Assembly: GCA_023258975.1 (NCBI GenBank)
Contig: JAHFRD010000017.1
Coordinates: forward strand, 1-64,000
From: Hydrogenophilales bacterium
GTDB taxonomy: Bacteria; Pseudomonadota; Gammaproteobacteria; Burkholderiales; Thiobacillaceae
Reading direction: 5' to 3'
Length of the DNA stretch: 64,000 nt
Positions within the stretch are counted from its first letter, which is position 1. Each line of letters starts with the position of its first letter. A program made the position numbers and the translations under genes. Of this stretch, positions 44,220-54,700 are shown in pieces. Below the pieces are notes generated by a model. It searched no databases, had not been told where the DNA came from, and worked only from the letters and a program-made list of their open reading frames with translations.

Positions 44220-47200
44220 GACTATTCGTCCTTTCGGGAGGATTTGCTCGTTTCAATAGCTCTTGCAAATCCATGTTAATGCTGGTCACCGCCCAATCCG
44301 GTTCCTGCGTGAAGGGCTTGATCACGTAGAACGGCCCTTCGTGCTGGTCACCTTCGACCAGGACGATGGCCAGGATGAATTTGTCCTGCTGGTTCAACCC
44401 GTAGAGGATTTCGTTGCGGGTGACCGTGACAGTGGTGTTGCCCTTGGCGCGGCCCTTGACCTCGATGTGACGCGAGGGTGGTATCTTGCCATCCGTGCCT
44501 TTCGGCAGGCTGGTCACGTCCCAGCCGCATTTTTGCGCCGAAACATCGATGACTTCATGGCCGAGGGCGCGCTCGGCGTCCATCACGGCCTTCATCGCCA
44601 CCCACTCGACTCGCTTACGGGCATCGGCGTCTGCAGTCCATCCTGGCTGCGATTTACGCTGCATAAGCAGTCCGGCGGGGATGACCAATGCGCCGCCCGC
44701 CACAACCGGTGTAGCCGAGATGACGTGGCGCATCGCCAACAATTCCTTCTCGCGTGACTCTCGACGTGCGGTCAGGTCATCAATGGTGCGGCGGACGTTT
44801 TCGAGCGTCAGTCGCACGTCTTTACCGGCGGCGATGTCGTCTTGAAACTTGATGTAGCGATCCGACCAGTAGTTGATTTCTTTGACCAGGCGCTCGTGTA
44901 CGGCAGCCAGGGTCTTGTCGACGTTCTTTTCGCGCCGGGTGCGTACTTCGTCAAAGTGCTCGGGCACAAGGTGCGTGGAGGCATGAGAGAGGGCAACTTG
45001 TTCGAGGTTCTGGCCATGCTGGCCACTGAGCCATGACGCGCCCAGCACATCCTCAATCAAGCCCATATCCGCCTTGCTGATCGGTTCCAGGTCGAGGTGG
45101 GGGGCCCAGCCGGCATTGATTGCACCGCCTTGTGGGTCGATCTCGACAAATTGCATACGGCGCGAGATTACGTTCAACGCGACGTGGGCGGGCTCGCCCC
45201 CTTCTCTAACCGAGTGGTCGATGATGAACATGACCTTGGGTGTGATGCCCATGTCGCTCGGATCGACCAGCACAGTTCCCTGCTTGAGTTTGTTGCGATG
45301 CTGTTCCAGCACGAGATCGGTCACGGACTGCATGAGCGGATGGCCTGGATGCATCAGGCTGGCCATCGGTGCGCCGATGCGCTCGGTGAGACGGACGAAC
45401 TGCTTTTCGAAGCAGACACGCTCATAGCGGCGCAGCACCGGGTCGGCATTGCGGCGGTCGCGACCTGTGATCTGCCGATCCCGTTCGCGGATATTGGCCG
45501 GAACATGGGTGATCTCGTAACGGCCTTGCTCGCGGGGGCGCAGTTCGCCGCCAAGTTGCTGGAATGCCTGGTTGAAAAAGGAACGGATGAAATAGGGTTG
45601 CAGCTTGCGGGCCTCGGCCTTTTCCATCTCTTCCTTGACGGCAAACAGGCGTCGCTCGTCCATCACCTCTTCGCACAGGGCGTTGCGCTTGATGATGGTT
45701 TCGAGGTGCTGTGTGTCCAGAGCGCCTTCAACCTTGCGGTGCAGTCGGGCGCGTATCTCAGGGTCATCACCGTAGCGGATGGCTTCGATCAACAGGTCTT
45801 TGAGGCTTTTCTCTTCAAACACCTCGCCGAGGATGTCGAACACGCGGCCGCCCAGTGCTTTGCGCTCGACTTCCAGTTTTTCAAACAGGCGCTGGAATAC
45901 ATCGCCCTCGCGGGTTTCGGCGGCGACCATATTCCACAGGTGACAGACCTCGGTCTGGCCGATGCGGTGGATACGACCGAAGCGCTGCTCCAGTCGGTTT
46001 GGATTCCACGGCAGGTCGTAGTTGACCATCAGGTTGGCGTTTTGCAGGTTGACGCCTTCACCCGCCGCATCTGTGGCCAGCAACACGCGGGTGTCCGGAT
46101 CGTTGCGGAATAGCTCCTGCACCTTGCGGCGATCTTCGCGTTTGACGCCGCCGTGGATCATCACGACAGACTCTTCGTTGCCGATCAGGCCGCGAATCTT
46201 GACCGCGAGATAGTTCAGTGTGTCGCGGTGCTCGGTGAAGATGATGAGCTTACGTTGACGACCGTCTGCGTCGTGCATCTCGGGGGTGTTCTGCAGCAGT
46301 TTGGATAGCTCGTCCCACTTACGATCCTGGCCAGAGTGGACAACCTGGCGGGCCTGCTCCTCCAGATCTTCGAGGATGATGATTTCGGCCTCAAGCTCCT
46401 GGATGGTTTGTGCTGCCGTGGCTTGATCGACGACGGCTTCTTCGAAGTTCTCATAGTCGTCCGGTGAGAGTGCGTCAGCAGATTCCCAAATGTCCTCGGG
46501 GATATTGTTCAGGCTTATCGTCTCTGCCAGTGACTGGCCACGCTGACGAAGTTTTTCATCCTCGACGCGTCGCTTGAGTTTGTTACTACGGCGCTTGAGC
46601 GACTGGTAGATGGCTTCCGGGCTGGAGGCCAGGCGGCGCTGCAGGGAGGTCAGCGCGAAGCCGACCGTGCCCTTGCGTGCGCCATCCTGCAATTGATCCG
46701 CACGGTTCATTTCCTCCTTCACGTAGTCGGTGACGGCAGCGTAAAGCGCGGCCTCTCTATCGGAGAGTTTGTAGTTGGCTGTGCGGGCACGGCGCTCGGG
46801 GAACAGGGGTGAACCGTCAAACTTGAGCAGGTCTTCTTTGACCATTCTGCGCATCAGATCGGTGACATCGACCTTGTGCGCGCCATCGCGAAACTTGCCG
46901 TAGAAGCGGTCAGAGTCTAGCAACGACATAAATAACTGGAAGTCCTCTTCCTTACCGTTGTGAGGCGTGGCGGTCATCAGCAGGAAGTGGCGGGTAATCG
47001 AACCCAGCAATTCGCCGAGTAGAAAGCGTTTGGTCTTGTTGACCTTGTTGCCGAAGTAGCTGGCTGAGAGCTTGTGCGCTTCGTCGACGACGATCAGATC
47101 CCAATGCGAAAGGCGCAGCTTTTCCTGGAGGTCTTCATTGCGAGAGAGTTGGTCTACCCGGGCGACCATCAAGTCGATGTCATCGAAAGGGTTGCCACTT

Positions 47201-47772
47201 CGGGACTGTTCAACCTGCTCGCGGGAAAACAGCAAGAAGGACAGACCGAACTTCTCGAACATTTCGTCTTGCCACTGCTCGACCAGGCTGCCGGGCGCGA
47301 CGATCAGCACACGCTTGGCGTCGGCACGCATCAGCAGCTCACGGATGAACAGGCCTGCCATGATGGTTTTGCCGGCGCCGGGGTCGTCGGCCAAGACATA
47401 ACGCAGCGGCTGGCGTGGCAGCATCGACTCGTACACAGCTGTAATCTGATGCGGCAGCGGCTCCACGTTGGACGTATGGACGGCCATCATCGGATCAAAC
47501 AGATGGGCTAGATTGATCCGGTAAGCCTCGGCCGCGAGTTTGAACTCCTCGCCGGGGGCATCGAAGGCCCAGGGGCGGCCCGCTTCGGCCAACGACAGGT
47601 TGGCCTCGTCGGTGCGAAACAACATCCGCTCCAGAAGTTTGCCGTCCGACGTTTTGTAGTAGACGGTGAGTGCGCTGTCGCCAGCCGGCTCCGTGGTCAC
47701 GACGCGCACGACCTGTCCGGGTTCAATGCCGGAGATGACTGCGTTTTTCTGGATCTGCTCTAGCTTCAGCAT
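44209..47772 (-). CDS. SNF2-type helicase with C-terminal DUF3883 domain
   Basis: The 1187-aa protein has Walker [19 protein letters not shown] near residue 130, [13 protein letters not shown] (motif II) near residue 230, and the motif V-VI region [20 protein letters not shown]. The C-terminal DUF3883 part contains [20 protein letters not shown], an E-x-K arrangement of the restriction-nuclease fold. Such proteins occur in several defence systems as DNA translocases. It looks intact. Confidence 0.92.
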   Translation of the reverse strand: MLKLEQIQKNAVISGIEPGQVVRVVTTEPAGDSALTVYYKTSDGKLLERMLFRTDEANLSLAEAGRPWAFDAPGEEFKLAAEAYRINLAHLFDPMMAVHTSNVEPLPHQITAVYESMLPRQPLRYVLADDPGAGKTIMAGLFIRELLMRADAKRVLIVAPGSLVEQWQDEMFEKFGLSFLLFSREQVEQSRSGNPFDDIDLMVARVDQLSRNEDLQEKLRLSHWDLIVVDEAHKLSASYFGNKVNKTKRFLLGELLGSITRHFLLMTATPHNGKEEDFQLFMSLLDSDRFYGKFRDGAHKVDVTDLMRRMVKEDLLKFDGSPLFPERRARTANYKLSDREAALYAAVTDYVKEEMNRADQLQDGARKGTVGFALTSLQRRLASSPEAIYQSLKRRSNKLKRRVEDEKLRQRGQSLAETISLNNIPEDIWESADALSPDDYENFEEAVVDQATAAQTIQELEAEIIILEDLEEQARQVVHSGQDRKWDELSKLLQNTPEMHDADGRQRKLIIFTEHRDTLNYLAVKIRGLIGNEESVVMIHGGVKREDRRKVQELFRNDPDTRVLLATDAAGEGVNLQNANLMVNYDLPWNPNRLEQRFGRIHRIGQTEVCHLWNMVAAETREGDVFQRLFEKLEVERKALGGRVFDILGEVFEEKSLKDLLIEAIRYGDDPEIRARLHRKVEGALDTQHLETIIKRNALCEEVMDERRLFAVKEEMEKAEARKLQPYFIRSFFNQAFQQLGGELRPREQGRYEITHVPANIRERDRQITGRDRRNADPVLRRYERVCFEKQFVRLTERIGAPMASLMHPGHPLMQSVTDLVLEQHRNKLKQGTVLVDPSDMGITPKVMFIIDHSVREGGEPAHVALNVISRRMQFVEIDPQGGAINAGWAPHLDLEPISKADMGLIEDVLGASWLSGQHGQNLEQVALSHASTHLVPEHFDEVRTRREKNVDKTLAAVHERLVKEINYWSDRYIKFQDDIAAGKDVRLTLENVRRTIDDLTARRESREKELLAMRHVISATPVVAGGALVIPAGLLMQRKSQPGWTADADARKRVEWVAMKAVMDAERALGHEVIDVSAQKCGWDVTSLPKGTDGKIPPSRHIEVKGRAKGNTTVTVTRNEILYGLNQQDKFILAIVLVEGDQHEGPFYVIKPFTQEPDWAVTSINMDLQELLKRANPPERTNSHAD

Positions 47773-47806
47773 GGTGTACCCGTAGTTACGCCGGAATGCC
47801 GCTATC

Positions 47807-48013
47807 TCAGGGTTTGCGACGGTTGTATGGCGACTGGTTGGTCGGCTTGAGCGAGATCTTTTCCTGACTGGCCTTTTGCGCCACGGCTTCGGGCGTGCGC
47901 TGCATCTTCAGGCCGATAACACGGGTCGGCGTATTCTTCTTAGCCAAATCATTGAGCTGAGAAACAGCCTCCGGGGTCCAGTGCTTACCGTGATTGCCAG
48001 GGGTTTTTGCCAT
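47807..48013 (-). CDS. Small conserved DNA-binding-like protein (68 aa)
   Basis: The sequence [20 protein letters not shown] then [18 protein letters not shown] looks like a SANT/Myb-type or HTH motif with a conserved NQSPYNRR tail. I have seen the same pattern in other proteobacterial genomes as a conserved hypothetical. It lies 34 nt before the helicase gene, within the operon. Confidence 0.68.
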   Translation of the reverse strand: MAKTPGNHGKHWTPEAVSQLNDLAKKNTPTRVIGLKMQRTPEAVAQKASQEKISLKPTNQSPYNRRKP

Positions 48014-48024
48014 GATGAGCCTCC

Positions 48025-48390
48025 TTACTTGCCGAGTACGGGAATGGAGCGTGCGGTAAACAAGTCAGCCGCGAGGTGAAGCAAGTACGCGGAGCCGACA
48101 ACCAGAGCGCCTACGCGCAGCAGCTTTTGCCCGTCTGTTTCTGGTTTCCATTGGTAGGCTCGATGAAGGCCGTAGCCGACCATGCCGGCGAACGCAAAGC
48201 TGTGAAAAAACTGACGGTGATGCGGATGGATGGCCGGTTCAATGGCATCGGGTAAGCTCGCCAGCAGTGCTGACGCGGTTCCACCGACAATTGGATGCGC
48301 GATGCCTTGTTGCTGCTCAGGCGGCCGAGAGGTAAGGAAACTCGCTGTCGCCGCGAAGTTGATGATGCGATGGGTTGCTGCACAGGGCAT
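48025..48390 (-). CDS. YdjM-like membrane protein (DUF457-type)
   Basis: The 121-aa protein has GTASALLASLPDAIEPAIHP followed by HHRQFFHSFAFAGMVGYGL and a C-terminal hydrophobic helix (VGALVVGSAYLLHLAADLF). These match the metal-dependent hydrolase fold of YdjM/DUF457 proteins with a His-rich site. ATG 48390 is preferred to the upstream TTG. It lies 11 nt after the regulator gene, and a membrane protein here might sense envelope events, which is speculative. Confidence 0.7.
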   Translation of the reverse strand: MPCAATHRIINFAATASFLTSRPPEQQQGIAHPIVGGTASALLASLPDAIEPAIHPHHRQFFHSFAFAGMVGYGLHRAYQWKPETDGQKLLRVGALVVGSAYLLHLAADLFTARSIPVLGK

Positions 48391-48401
48391 GGACGTCGTC
48401 C

Positions 48402-49304
48402 TCAATTGTCCGTTGATCGTGTCGGCGTTACATATCCTGGCGCGATACTGAGGTTGGCCACATCAACCAGCGATAGGTGATTGCGCAGCCACAGGTGGTA
48501 TTCGGCGCCTTTGAGGCTATGGTTCTCGGTGCAGTCCACGTTCCATCGGCGGAGCAGGTAGCCCGCAACTGCGGCACGGACACGAATGCGAAGAGCCCCG
48601 TCATCCATGCCATAGTCGGCCTCGATTGCGTCGGGGTGCTGGACGTTCGCCGGGTGCGGCACCAGTTCAAGCTCGACGATACGGGTCCACTGGATATCCT
48701 GGTCCGGCATTTCGTGTTCTTCAGTACTGCCGGCTATCAGTCGGGCATCGGCAATACGTGTCAGAACAAAATCCCGAAATTCGCCACTGCGCCGATCATA
48801 GGCACGGACATGCCAGCGCAACCCGTTGTCAGCCAGTGCAAACGGGACGATCTCCCGCGTGGTCAGTCCGCTGGACAACGCTCGATATGAAATCTCGACA
48901 ACACCCTTTCGATGAATGGCGCGCGTCAGCACAGACAGCGTTTCGAGATCCGGCTTATTTAATAACGCTGGCCCTTCGCAAGTAACGAGTGACTTGAACC
49001 GCAGCGGTTCACCATCCCCAAACCCCTGCGACAGCCAAGCGAGCACGCGCTCTACCGGATACTCAAACACCGGGCGAAACCACTCGCCGCGCACGTAAAC
49101 CTTGCCCTTGGGGTCGTAGTCGAGATTGCGCTGAGCAATCTCTTTGTACTGGGCGATATCCCTTGTCGCTGCCGCTGCCTGGATTCCAAACCGTGCCACC
49201 AAATCCTGGCGGCGAATTTCCCCGATGAAGCGTAGACGCAACTCGATAAAGGCGAGTCGGTCGCGCTGGGGCTGAGTCAGTTCTGAAATTTCTTCGTTTG
49301 ACAT
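48402..49304 (-). CDS. WYL-domain transcriptional regulator, CapW/BrxR type
   Basis: The 300-aa protein has an N-terminal winged helix (RDRLAFIELRLRFIGEIRRQ), a WYL core (HRKGVVEISYRALSSGLTTR, GLRWHVRAYDRRSGEFRDFV) and a C-terminal WCX-like domain. This is the architecture of CapW/BrxR regulators that repress CBASS, BREX and other defence operons until a ligand binds. The gene heads the minus-strand operon and is divergent from Wadjet, so it may control both. I chose ATG 49304. Confidence 0.9.
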   Translation of the reverse strand: MSNEEISELTQPQRDRLAFIELRLRFIGEIRRQDLVARFGIQAAAATRDIAQYKEIAQRNLDYDPKGKVYVRGEWFRPVFEYPVERVLAWLSQGFGDGEPLRFKSLVTCEGPALLNKPDLETLSVLTRAIHRKGVVEISYRALSSGLTTREIVPFALADNGLRWHVRAYDRRSGEFRDFVLTRIADARLIAGSTEEHEMPDQDIQWTRIVELELVPHPANVQHPDAIEADYGMDDGALRIRVRAAVAGYLLRRWNVDCTENHSLKGAEYHLWLRNHLSLVDVANLSIAPGYVTPTRSTDN

Positions 49305-49427
49305 CCTGCGAGCCAATAATGGCTGGTTGGTACTCTTGCGCACAGTATATGTGTCGCGCTAAGATAAGTCTAGCGTGTCGTTATGCGACTAAGTGCTAAT
49401 CGTTATGATTATAATAAGGGATGGTTT
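49305..49427. promoter_or_regulatory. Divergent regulatory region between CapW/BrxR-type gene and Wadjet
   Basis: The + strand has a perfect -10 hexamer TATAAT at 49410-49415 with only a poor -35 match about 17 nt upstream (GACTAA), the pattern of a regulated promoter. An inverted repeat CGCTA-N9-TAGCG lies at 49357-49375, and TCGTTATG occurs twice (from 49378 and from 49400). These are candidate operators for the WYL regulator. Confidence 0.6.
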
Positions 49428-49613
49428 ATGAGCGATAACCGTTGGGACCAGCAGGGCATCCCCCACAAGGGGTGGAACTGTGTCGATGTCATCGACATCC
49501 GCGCCGACGGTGATGCTCGTGATATGAGGCCTGCTTGGCGATCCGCCAAATGTGCGGGAATCATCAAAATGGCCTGTTGGCAGTTGTTGCCGTGTTCTAT
49601 GTCTTTGGCGTAA
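49428..49613 (+). CDS. Small ORF in Wadjet leader, probable decayed remnant
   Basis: The 61-aa frame starts RWDQQGIPHKGWNCVDVIDI after the initial residues. This resembles the N-terminus of a short cysteine-rich protein family with a PHKGWxCVDVxD start, as I remember it. The usual cysteine motifs after it are absent in this frame; a CG-containing segment (MCGNHQNG) occurs in another frame, suggesting frameshift decay. It sits 15 nt before jetA and could also act as a leader ORF. Confidence 0.4.
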   Translation: MSDNRWDQQGIPHKGWNCVDVIDIRADGDARDMRPAWRSAKCAGIIKMACWQLLPCSMSLA

Positions 49614-49628
49614 CGAGGCCACATAGCC

Positions 49629-51059
49629 ATGTTTAACACCGGACATCAGCAGTTCTTCAGATCGCTGACCCTCAAAAAACGTCGACTCGTTGCGGCCTGC
49701 ATCCAAGCTTTCTATCAACGCCTATATGGCTCACATGCCGATTACCGGTCTATTCTCGGGCGCGAGGAATTGCGTGATTTGTTCGTACAGTCCATACAGG
49801 CTGCTGGGCCCGGCAATGAATGCGACGACGACGCAATTGATGAGGGATTCACCCCGAGCGATCTGGCCGACGAGCAGAAGATGGCGAGCGCATTTATCCG
49901 CCAACTGGTGACGGACGGTTGGTTGGAGACGGCGGAAGATCGCGTCCGTCTGGTGACAGCCTATCGCTTTACCCGGACTGGCAAGATTTTCGCCCAGGCG
50001 TTGACGCTGGCTGATCGCCCCAGGGAACGAACACGCCAGCGCAACATGCGCTCGTGCAAGAACGCTCTAGCAGCCTTCATTGACCGCCGAGATGTCGAAG
50101 ATCTGCTGGATGCCTACGAATACGCCGACCGGGTGATCACCGATCTCTCCGAGGATATCGAGCTGTTCTATGAACTGGCACGCAAGATACTCATGGACGC
50201 ACATGCTCACGGAAATTGGGATGCCTTCGTCGAGTTCATCGAGCGGCGTTTCCGGGACGAGTTTTCGCCACGCCTGGTGTATGACAACGCGGAACGCCAC
50301 CGCCTCGATATCGCTGCCCAGATGGATCGGCTCCACGATCTGAACGAGAGTGAAGTGGAGGCGATCGACACTGATCTTGCACTGCACGCTCCATGGGCAG
50401 CCCAAGCCGCGCCTGCTGGAGCAGTGATGCGTTGGTTATTAGACCGGATCGAAGAAATGGTAACTGCGGCCTGCCGGACTAAGCAGCCAGAATTATTCCG
50501 TGCGATGGAAAGCTATATCCGCCGGCATGTCGTGTTGCTGTCCCAGAGTCTCTTCATGGATGCAGCGGGAGCTGGCGCAACCTTGTCCAAGCTCATCCGT
50601 AGCCTGGGTGAGATGCCAGAGGCTGACCAGTCACGTTGGTTGGAAGTACAGGGTATGGCTCTTTCGCCCGTGGCAGTGGCCCTATACGACCCCGCGACGA
50701 TCAGGATGAAAACATCTGCGGAGCGAACTCGTGCACAGACAGTCAGCATCGTTCCCGAGATTACGCGGGAGGAACGCCTCCGGCAGTTCCTACGCCAAGC
50801 CGAGGAACGTGCTTTTTCCTTGTCACAAGTTGACATCTTGAACTACCTCTTGGCCCGGATGGATGGCAAGGATGCACTGCGTCTGTCGGAACTGCCTGTC
50901 GATGATGCCATCCAGGCATTGGCCTTACTGCGAGCCGTCGAGGCAGCTCGGGGCAGCGAACGGCTGGAGGTTGATCGCCGAGAAGGCGAGCTCCTAGAAA
51001 ATTTAATCATGTCAGGCACCGACTATGAGATCAGGAGGCGGCATGTCGGCAATGGATGA
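49629..51059 (+). CDS. jetA: Wadjet protein JetA
   Basis: The 476-aa protein starts HQQFFRSLTLKKRRLVAACI with a kleisin-like N-terminal wHTH and a long helical body. It is the first gene of the four-gene jetABCD set with the expected sizes. It probably is the kleisin bridging the SMC-like JetC dimer. The family is like DUF5716 as far as I can tell rather than type I DUF3375; the subtype needs a profile search. It overlaps jetB by 17 nt. Confidence 0.88.
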   Translation: MFNTGHQQFFRSLTLKKRRLVAACIQAFYQRLYGSHADYRSILGREELRDLFVQSIQAAGPGNECDDDAIDEGFTPSDLADEQKMASAFIRQLVTDGWLETAEDRVRLVTAYRFTRTGKIFAQALTLADRPRERTRQRNMRSCKNALAAFIDRRDVEDLLDAYEYADRVITDLSEDIELFYELARKILMDAHAHGNWDAFVEFIERRFRDEFSPRLVYDNAERHRLDIAAQMDRLHDLNESEVEAIDTDLALHAPWAAQAAPAGAVMRWLLDRIEEMVTAACRTKQPELFRAMESYIRRHVVLLSQSLFMDAAGAGATLSKLIRSLGEMPEADQSRWLEVQGMALSPVAVALYDPATIRMKTSAERTRAQTVSIVPEITREERLRQFLRQAEERAFSLSQVDILNYLLARMDGKDALRLSELPVDDAIQALALLRAVEAARGSERLEVDRREGELLENLIMSGTDYEIRRRHVGNG

Positions 51060-51747
51060 AACCAGCATCGACCAATTGGTTGGTGCCGAGCTGAAAACGC
51101 GAGGCGTGCGGATCGAGTCCTTCCGGCAGATTGTCGGGCGGCTGCTGGGGCTTTCCATCCTGCACCGGGAGGATAGCGCTACCGAGCGGCAGCTCTATGA
51201 CGATGCTGTGCGCATCGAGGGCTTGCTCAACGATTACTTCGAGGTGGCTGGATTCCGTCTACTGCACGAACGACACCAGACCTACTTCCGTCTTTATCCA
51301 CCTGGTGCACGGGTGCCAGGCTTGCCAGATGAGGATGACGCGATTGTGACGGAAGCCGTTCGAGCACGACCATCCGCCGATTTTGTTGCTTGTTGCCTGG
51401 TCCTGCGCCTGCTTTACAACGAGGGGCTGCGTCAGGGGTCGATCAACGAGCGTAATGAAGCGCTCGTGACCGTCGAACACCTGACCGCCACACTGACCGC
51501 GCATATGCGGCGCTCGCTGCCGGCGAAAACGGCGCGCGAAAAGTTGTTCGCCGACCTGAAGCGAGTTCGGTTGATCGATTATCGCGCCGACCCTCAAATT
51601 GACGATGCCGACGCGCTTATTGCCATCCGGGGAACGGTTCTGCAATTCGTCGCCGATTCTGCCGTTGATGCCCTCTTGGTGGAGATGCAGAAGCCGCCAC
51701 AGCTAGTCCCGACGCAAATACAGGGGGGGGCTGGCGATGAAGCTTGA
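51043..51747 (+). CDS. jetB: Wadjet protein JetB
   Basis: The 234-aa protein matches the DUF4194/JetB pattern: a helical start, then ERHQTYFRLYPPGARVPGLP and LVLRLLYNEGLRQGSINERN, typical of KITE-like subunits (MukE analogues). The start at 51043 has AGGAGGCGGC upstream. It binds JetA in the Wadjet complex. It overlaps both neighbours. Confidence 0.9.
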   Translation: MSAMDETSIDQLVGAELKTRGVRIESFRQIVGRLLGLSILHREDSATERQLYDDAVRIEGLLNDYFEVAGFRLLHERHQTYFRLYPPGARVPGLPDEDDAIVTEAVRARPSADFVACCLVLRLLYNEGLRQGSINERNEALVTVEHLTATLTAHMRRSLPAKTAREKLFADLKRVRLIDYRADPQIDDADALIAIRGTVLQFVADSAVDALLVEMQKPPQLVPTQIQGGAGDEA

Positions 51748-54700
51748 GAAACTAATCCTCATCAACTGGGGTTTCATGGTTTCCAGGGAATACCCGTTTG
51801 GAGACACGAACCTACTGTCGGGCTCTACCGGAGTCGGGAAATCTTCGTTCCAGGACGCTATCCAGCTGGTCATGACGGGCGGCAAGCAGCACATCAATGT
51901 TTTCAACTCGGCTCAGGACGAGGCTGGCGGTGGCGGACGTGCTGGTGGCAAGGTTCGACGCACCTTGGCCTCATATGCAGTTGGGATGCGCGACAACTTG
52001 TGTGTCCGACCAAATGGTTCCCACACTTATGTCGCCGCCGTCTTTGCACCGGAGGCCGATGAGACGGCGCAGGCGTTTACTGCTGTAGTGGCCGTAGAGG
52101 CTGAGGTGTCCGGCACGCGGGAGCAAGGCCGCAGTGTCCAGGCGAGCCGTCGGCAATTTCTTGTTCTGCCCGGAAGCAGGTTATCGGAATCCGATTTTGT
52201 TCCCTCACGCAAAGATGGGGCGATCGAGGCAGTTCCCGTTGACCAGATTTACACCAGTTTGCGCCTGCGCCACGCGAAGGTGTTGTCCTTCGATTCCATT
52301 GAGGACTATCTCTGCAAGCTGTATGCCTCATTCAGAGGCGGGGAAAAAGTAGTCGTCGGCCCTCGCGAGGCTGAGGATGCCGCCCGTGCGTTCGTTCAGT
52401 CCATAGCCCGTAAGACCGTCGGATCGGTGGATGAACTGATCCGCGAACAGGTGCTTGCGGAACCTGATTTCTCGGAGCAGATCGGCCACATCGCTTCCCT
52501 GATGCAGAATGTACAACGACTGCGGAAGATCGCCACGGAATTGCAGGCTTCCCGGCAGCGGCTTGGAGAACTCAAGGAACATGCCGATGGGTTCCTTGGC
52601 GCTTTCGAGGATGCAATGGAGGCGGAACTGGGAGAGGCGCTGCGCCGCCAGCAGGATGTAGAGCGGAAAATCGAGAAACTGCACGAAGAACGGCGACAGG
52701 TTTTAGCCACTGCTGAACGGGAAAAGGCGTCCGCCGACAGGCACGGCAAGGCACTGACCCGTGCCACGAATTTGCAGGCATCCGCTCAGGGACGGCTCAA
52801 CGGTAATCCGGTGGCACAGGAGCGTGAGCGGCTCGACGGAAAGATAAAAACTGCAAAAGAAGAGCGGACTGGCATCGCGATCGGACTCCTTGCGGCACTT
52901 GAGAAATTGCGCACCTGCCTGAGCGAGTTGACGGTTTCAGCACAACGTCCTAACCACGAAGAGACTGCGTACAAGGCGGTCCTCGACCGCCTTGTCCTCG
53001 ATCTGGCCAAGCTCGATGTTGCGGATGCACGGTCGGCGGCCAACCAGCTGGCGGCCCAACTGCGTACTGGAGAAGTCGATCTGGTCGGGTTGCCGCGAGA
53101 TCAATTTTCCGCTTTGGATGCAGCGTTATCGCCGCTGATGGAAAGCATCCACGGTCCGGATGGCCTCTATGCCCTAATAACGCTGGAACAGGCGCGGCAA
53201 CAGACCAAGATAGAGACGCTCCAGGGTGAGATCAACGACCTCAATAAACGTCGACAGGGTCTGGATGAAGGACGGATGGACCTGCCTGGTCATGTCGAGG
53301 ACGCTGTCTCATTCCTGGAAATGAAGTATCCCGGTGCGCGGCCCCAGATTCTCTGCAACCTCGTCAAGCCCAGGGAGGGCTCCCGTTGGCAGAACGCCAT
53401 CGAGGGACTACTGGGAGGAAACCGCTTTGTCATTCTCGTCGAGGCGGATTTTGAAGCCCGTGCCATTCGCGCTGTGCGTCATGAGCTACCAGCGGCAGCG
53501 AAACGCGGAAAACTTCGGGAAGCGGATGCCTCTGTGGTGCAGGGCGAACTTGCCAAGAAACGTGTAGATCATCTCTCCCTGGCTGCTGATTCCATCCTTC
53601 ATGAGCTTGCAATCACCGACGAAACTGCGCGGGCCTACCTTACTGCAAGCTATGGTCGCTATCTCAAGGTGAGGGACGAGGAAGCATTGCGTGGTGCGAA
53701 TTCCGGCCTGACATCGGACGGCATGGCGTCTGGCGGCTTCAAGATGTTCACTGCATGGGCAGAGGACGGGGATCTTGCCTTCGGTGCCGAGGCCCGGCGT
53801 AAGCGGGCAATCAAACTTGCGCGAGAGATTGAGGAAAAATCGCGCGAGATAGCCAGTTTGAAGTCGAGTGTCGCGGAACTAGTTGCTTGGAGTGGCCGCG
53901 TACTGAAGCTGGAATTCGTCTCTTTTGGCCCCAAGCTGGATGCCCTGGCAGAGATTCAACGCCAACTGAACAGCTTCACCGCAGAACGGGCGAGTCTTGA
54001 CGACACCAGTTTGGCGGCACTCGAGCGGCGGGTGGTGCGAGCCAAGCGTCTGAATGAGGGGCACCAGGCGTTAATGAGCCGTGCGGCGGCAGCTGCAGGA
54101 GAGGCGGCAGGTCGCGCCAAGGGGCTGGACGCGAACATCGCCGAGGCCGAAAGCGACCTGGACATGCGGCTGGATGGCGTCAGACGCGTGAAGATGCGCG
54201 TAGTCGAACTCGTGCGTCTCAATCCCCGTTTCGATCCGGGCCGATTAGAACAACGCGCCCAGGAAGCCGTATTGGATCAAACCGCCGAGCAGTTCGACGG
54301 TCGGCGGCGTCAACAGACGGGCCTGTACCGGGAACATCGCGAATCTTTCGAACGGCAGATCGAGGAGCACAACCGACTCGTCTCTTCACTCGACGAGAAG
54401 GTGGATTACCACCCCCGAGATACGTCTATTGCTGAATATGAGTGGCAGGCCTATGGTGGTGTGCCGGAAAGCCGTCGGCAGATCGTTGCCATGCTCGACC
54501 GACTGGAGCAAGTGCGCATTCTAAGTAATACACATGCGTTGGAAGATGCTGAGAAGGGTTTCAATAATACATTCAGCACCCACTTCGCCCTTGCTGTGCG
54601 CACCGCCGTGGAGCAAGGCATCCAGCCACTGAAAAGGCTCAACGATAAACTCAAGCGTCTGGCGTTCGGAGAGGATCGGTTCGAGATCGAATATGGCCAG

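Noticed and set aside
45097-46113. 338-aa plus-strand ORF within the helicase gene
   Set aside because: It is an antisense shadow of the helicase, with no Shine-Dalgarno and no recognisable domain.
34210-49304. DISARM or BREX
   Set aside because: A SNF2-type helicase and a methyltransferase are present, but no DrmA/DrmB (DUF1998), no phospholipase D protein, and no BrxC/PglX/PglZ set are seen.
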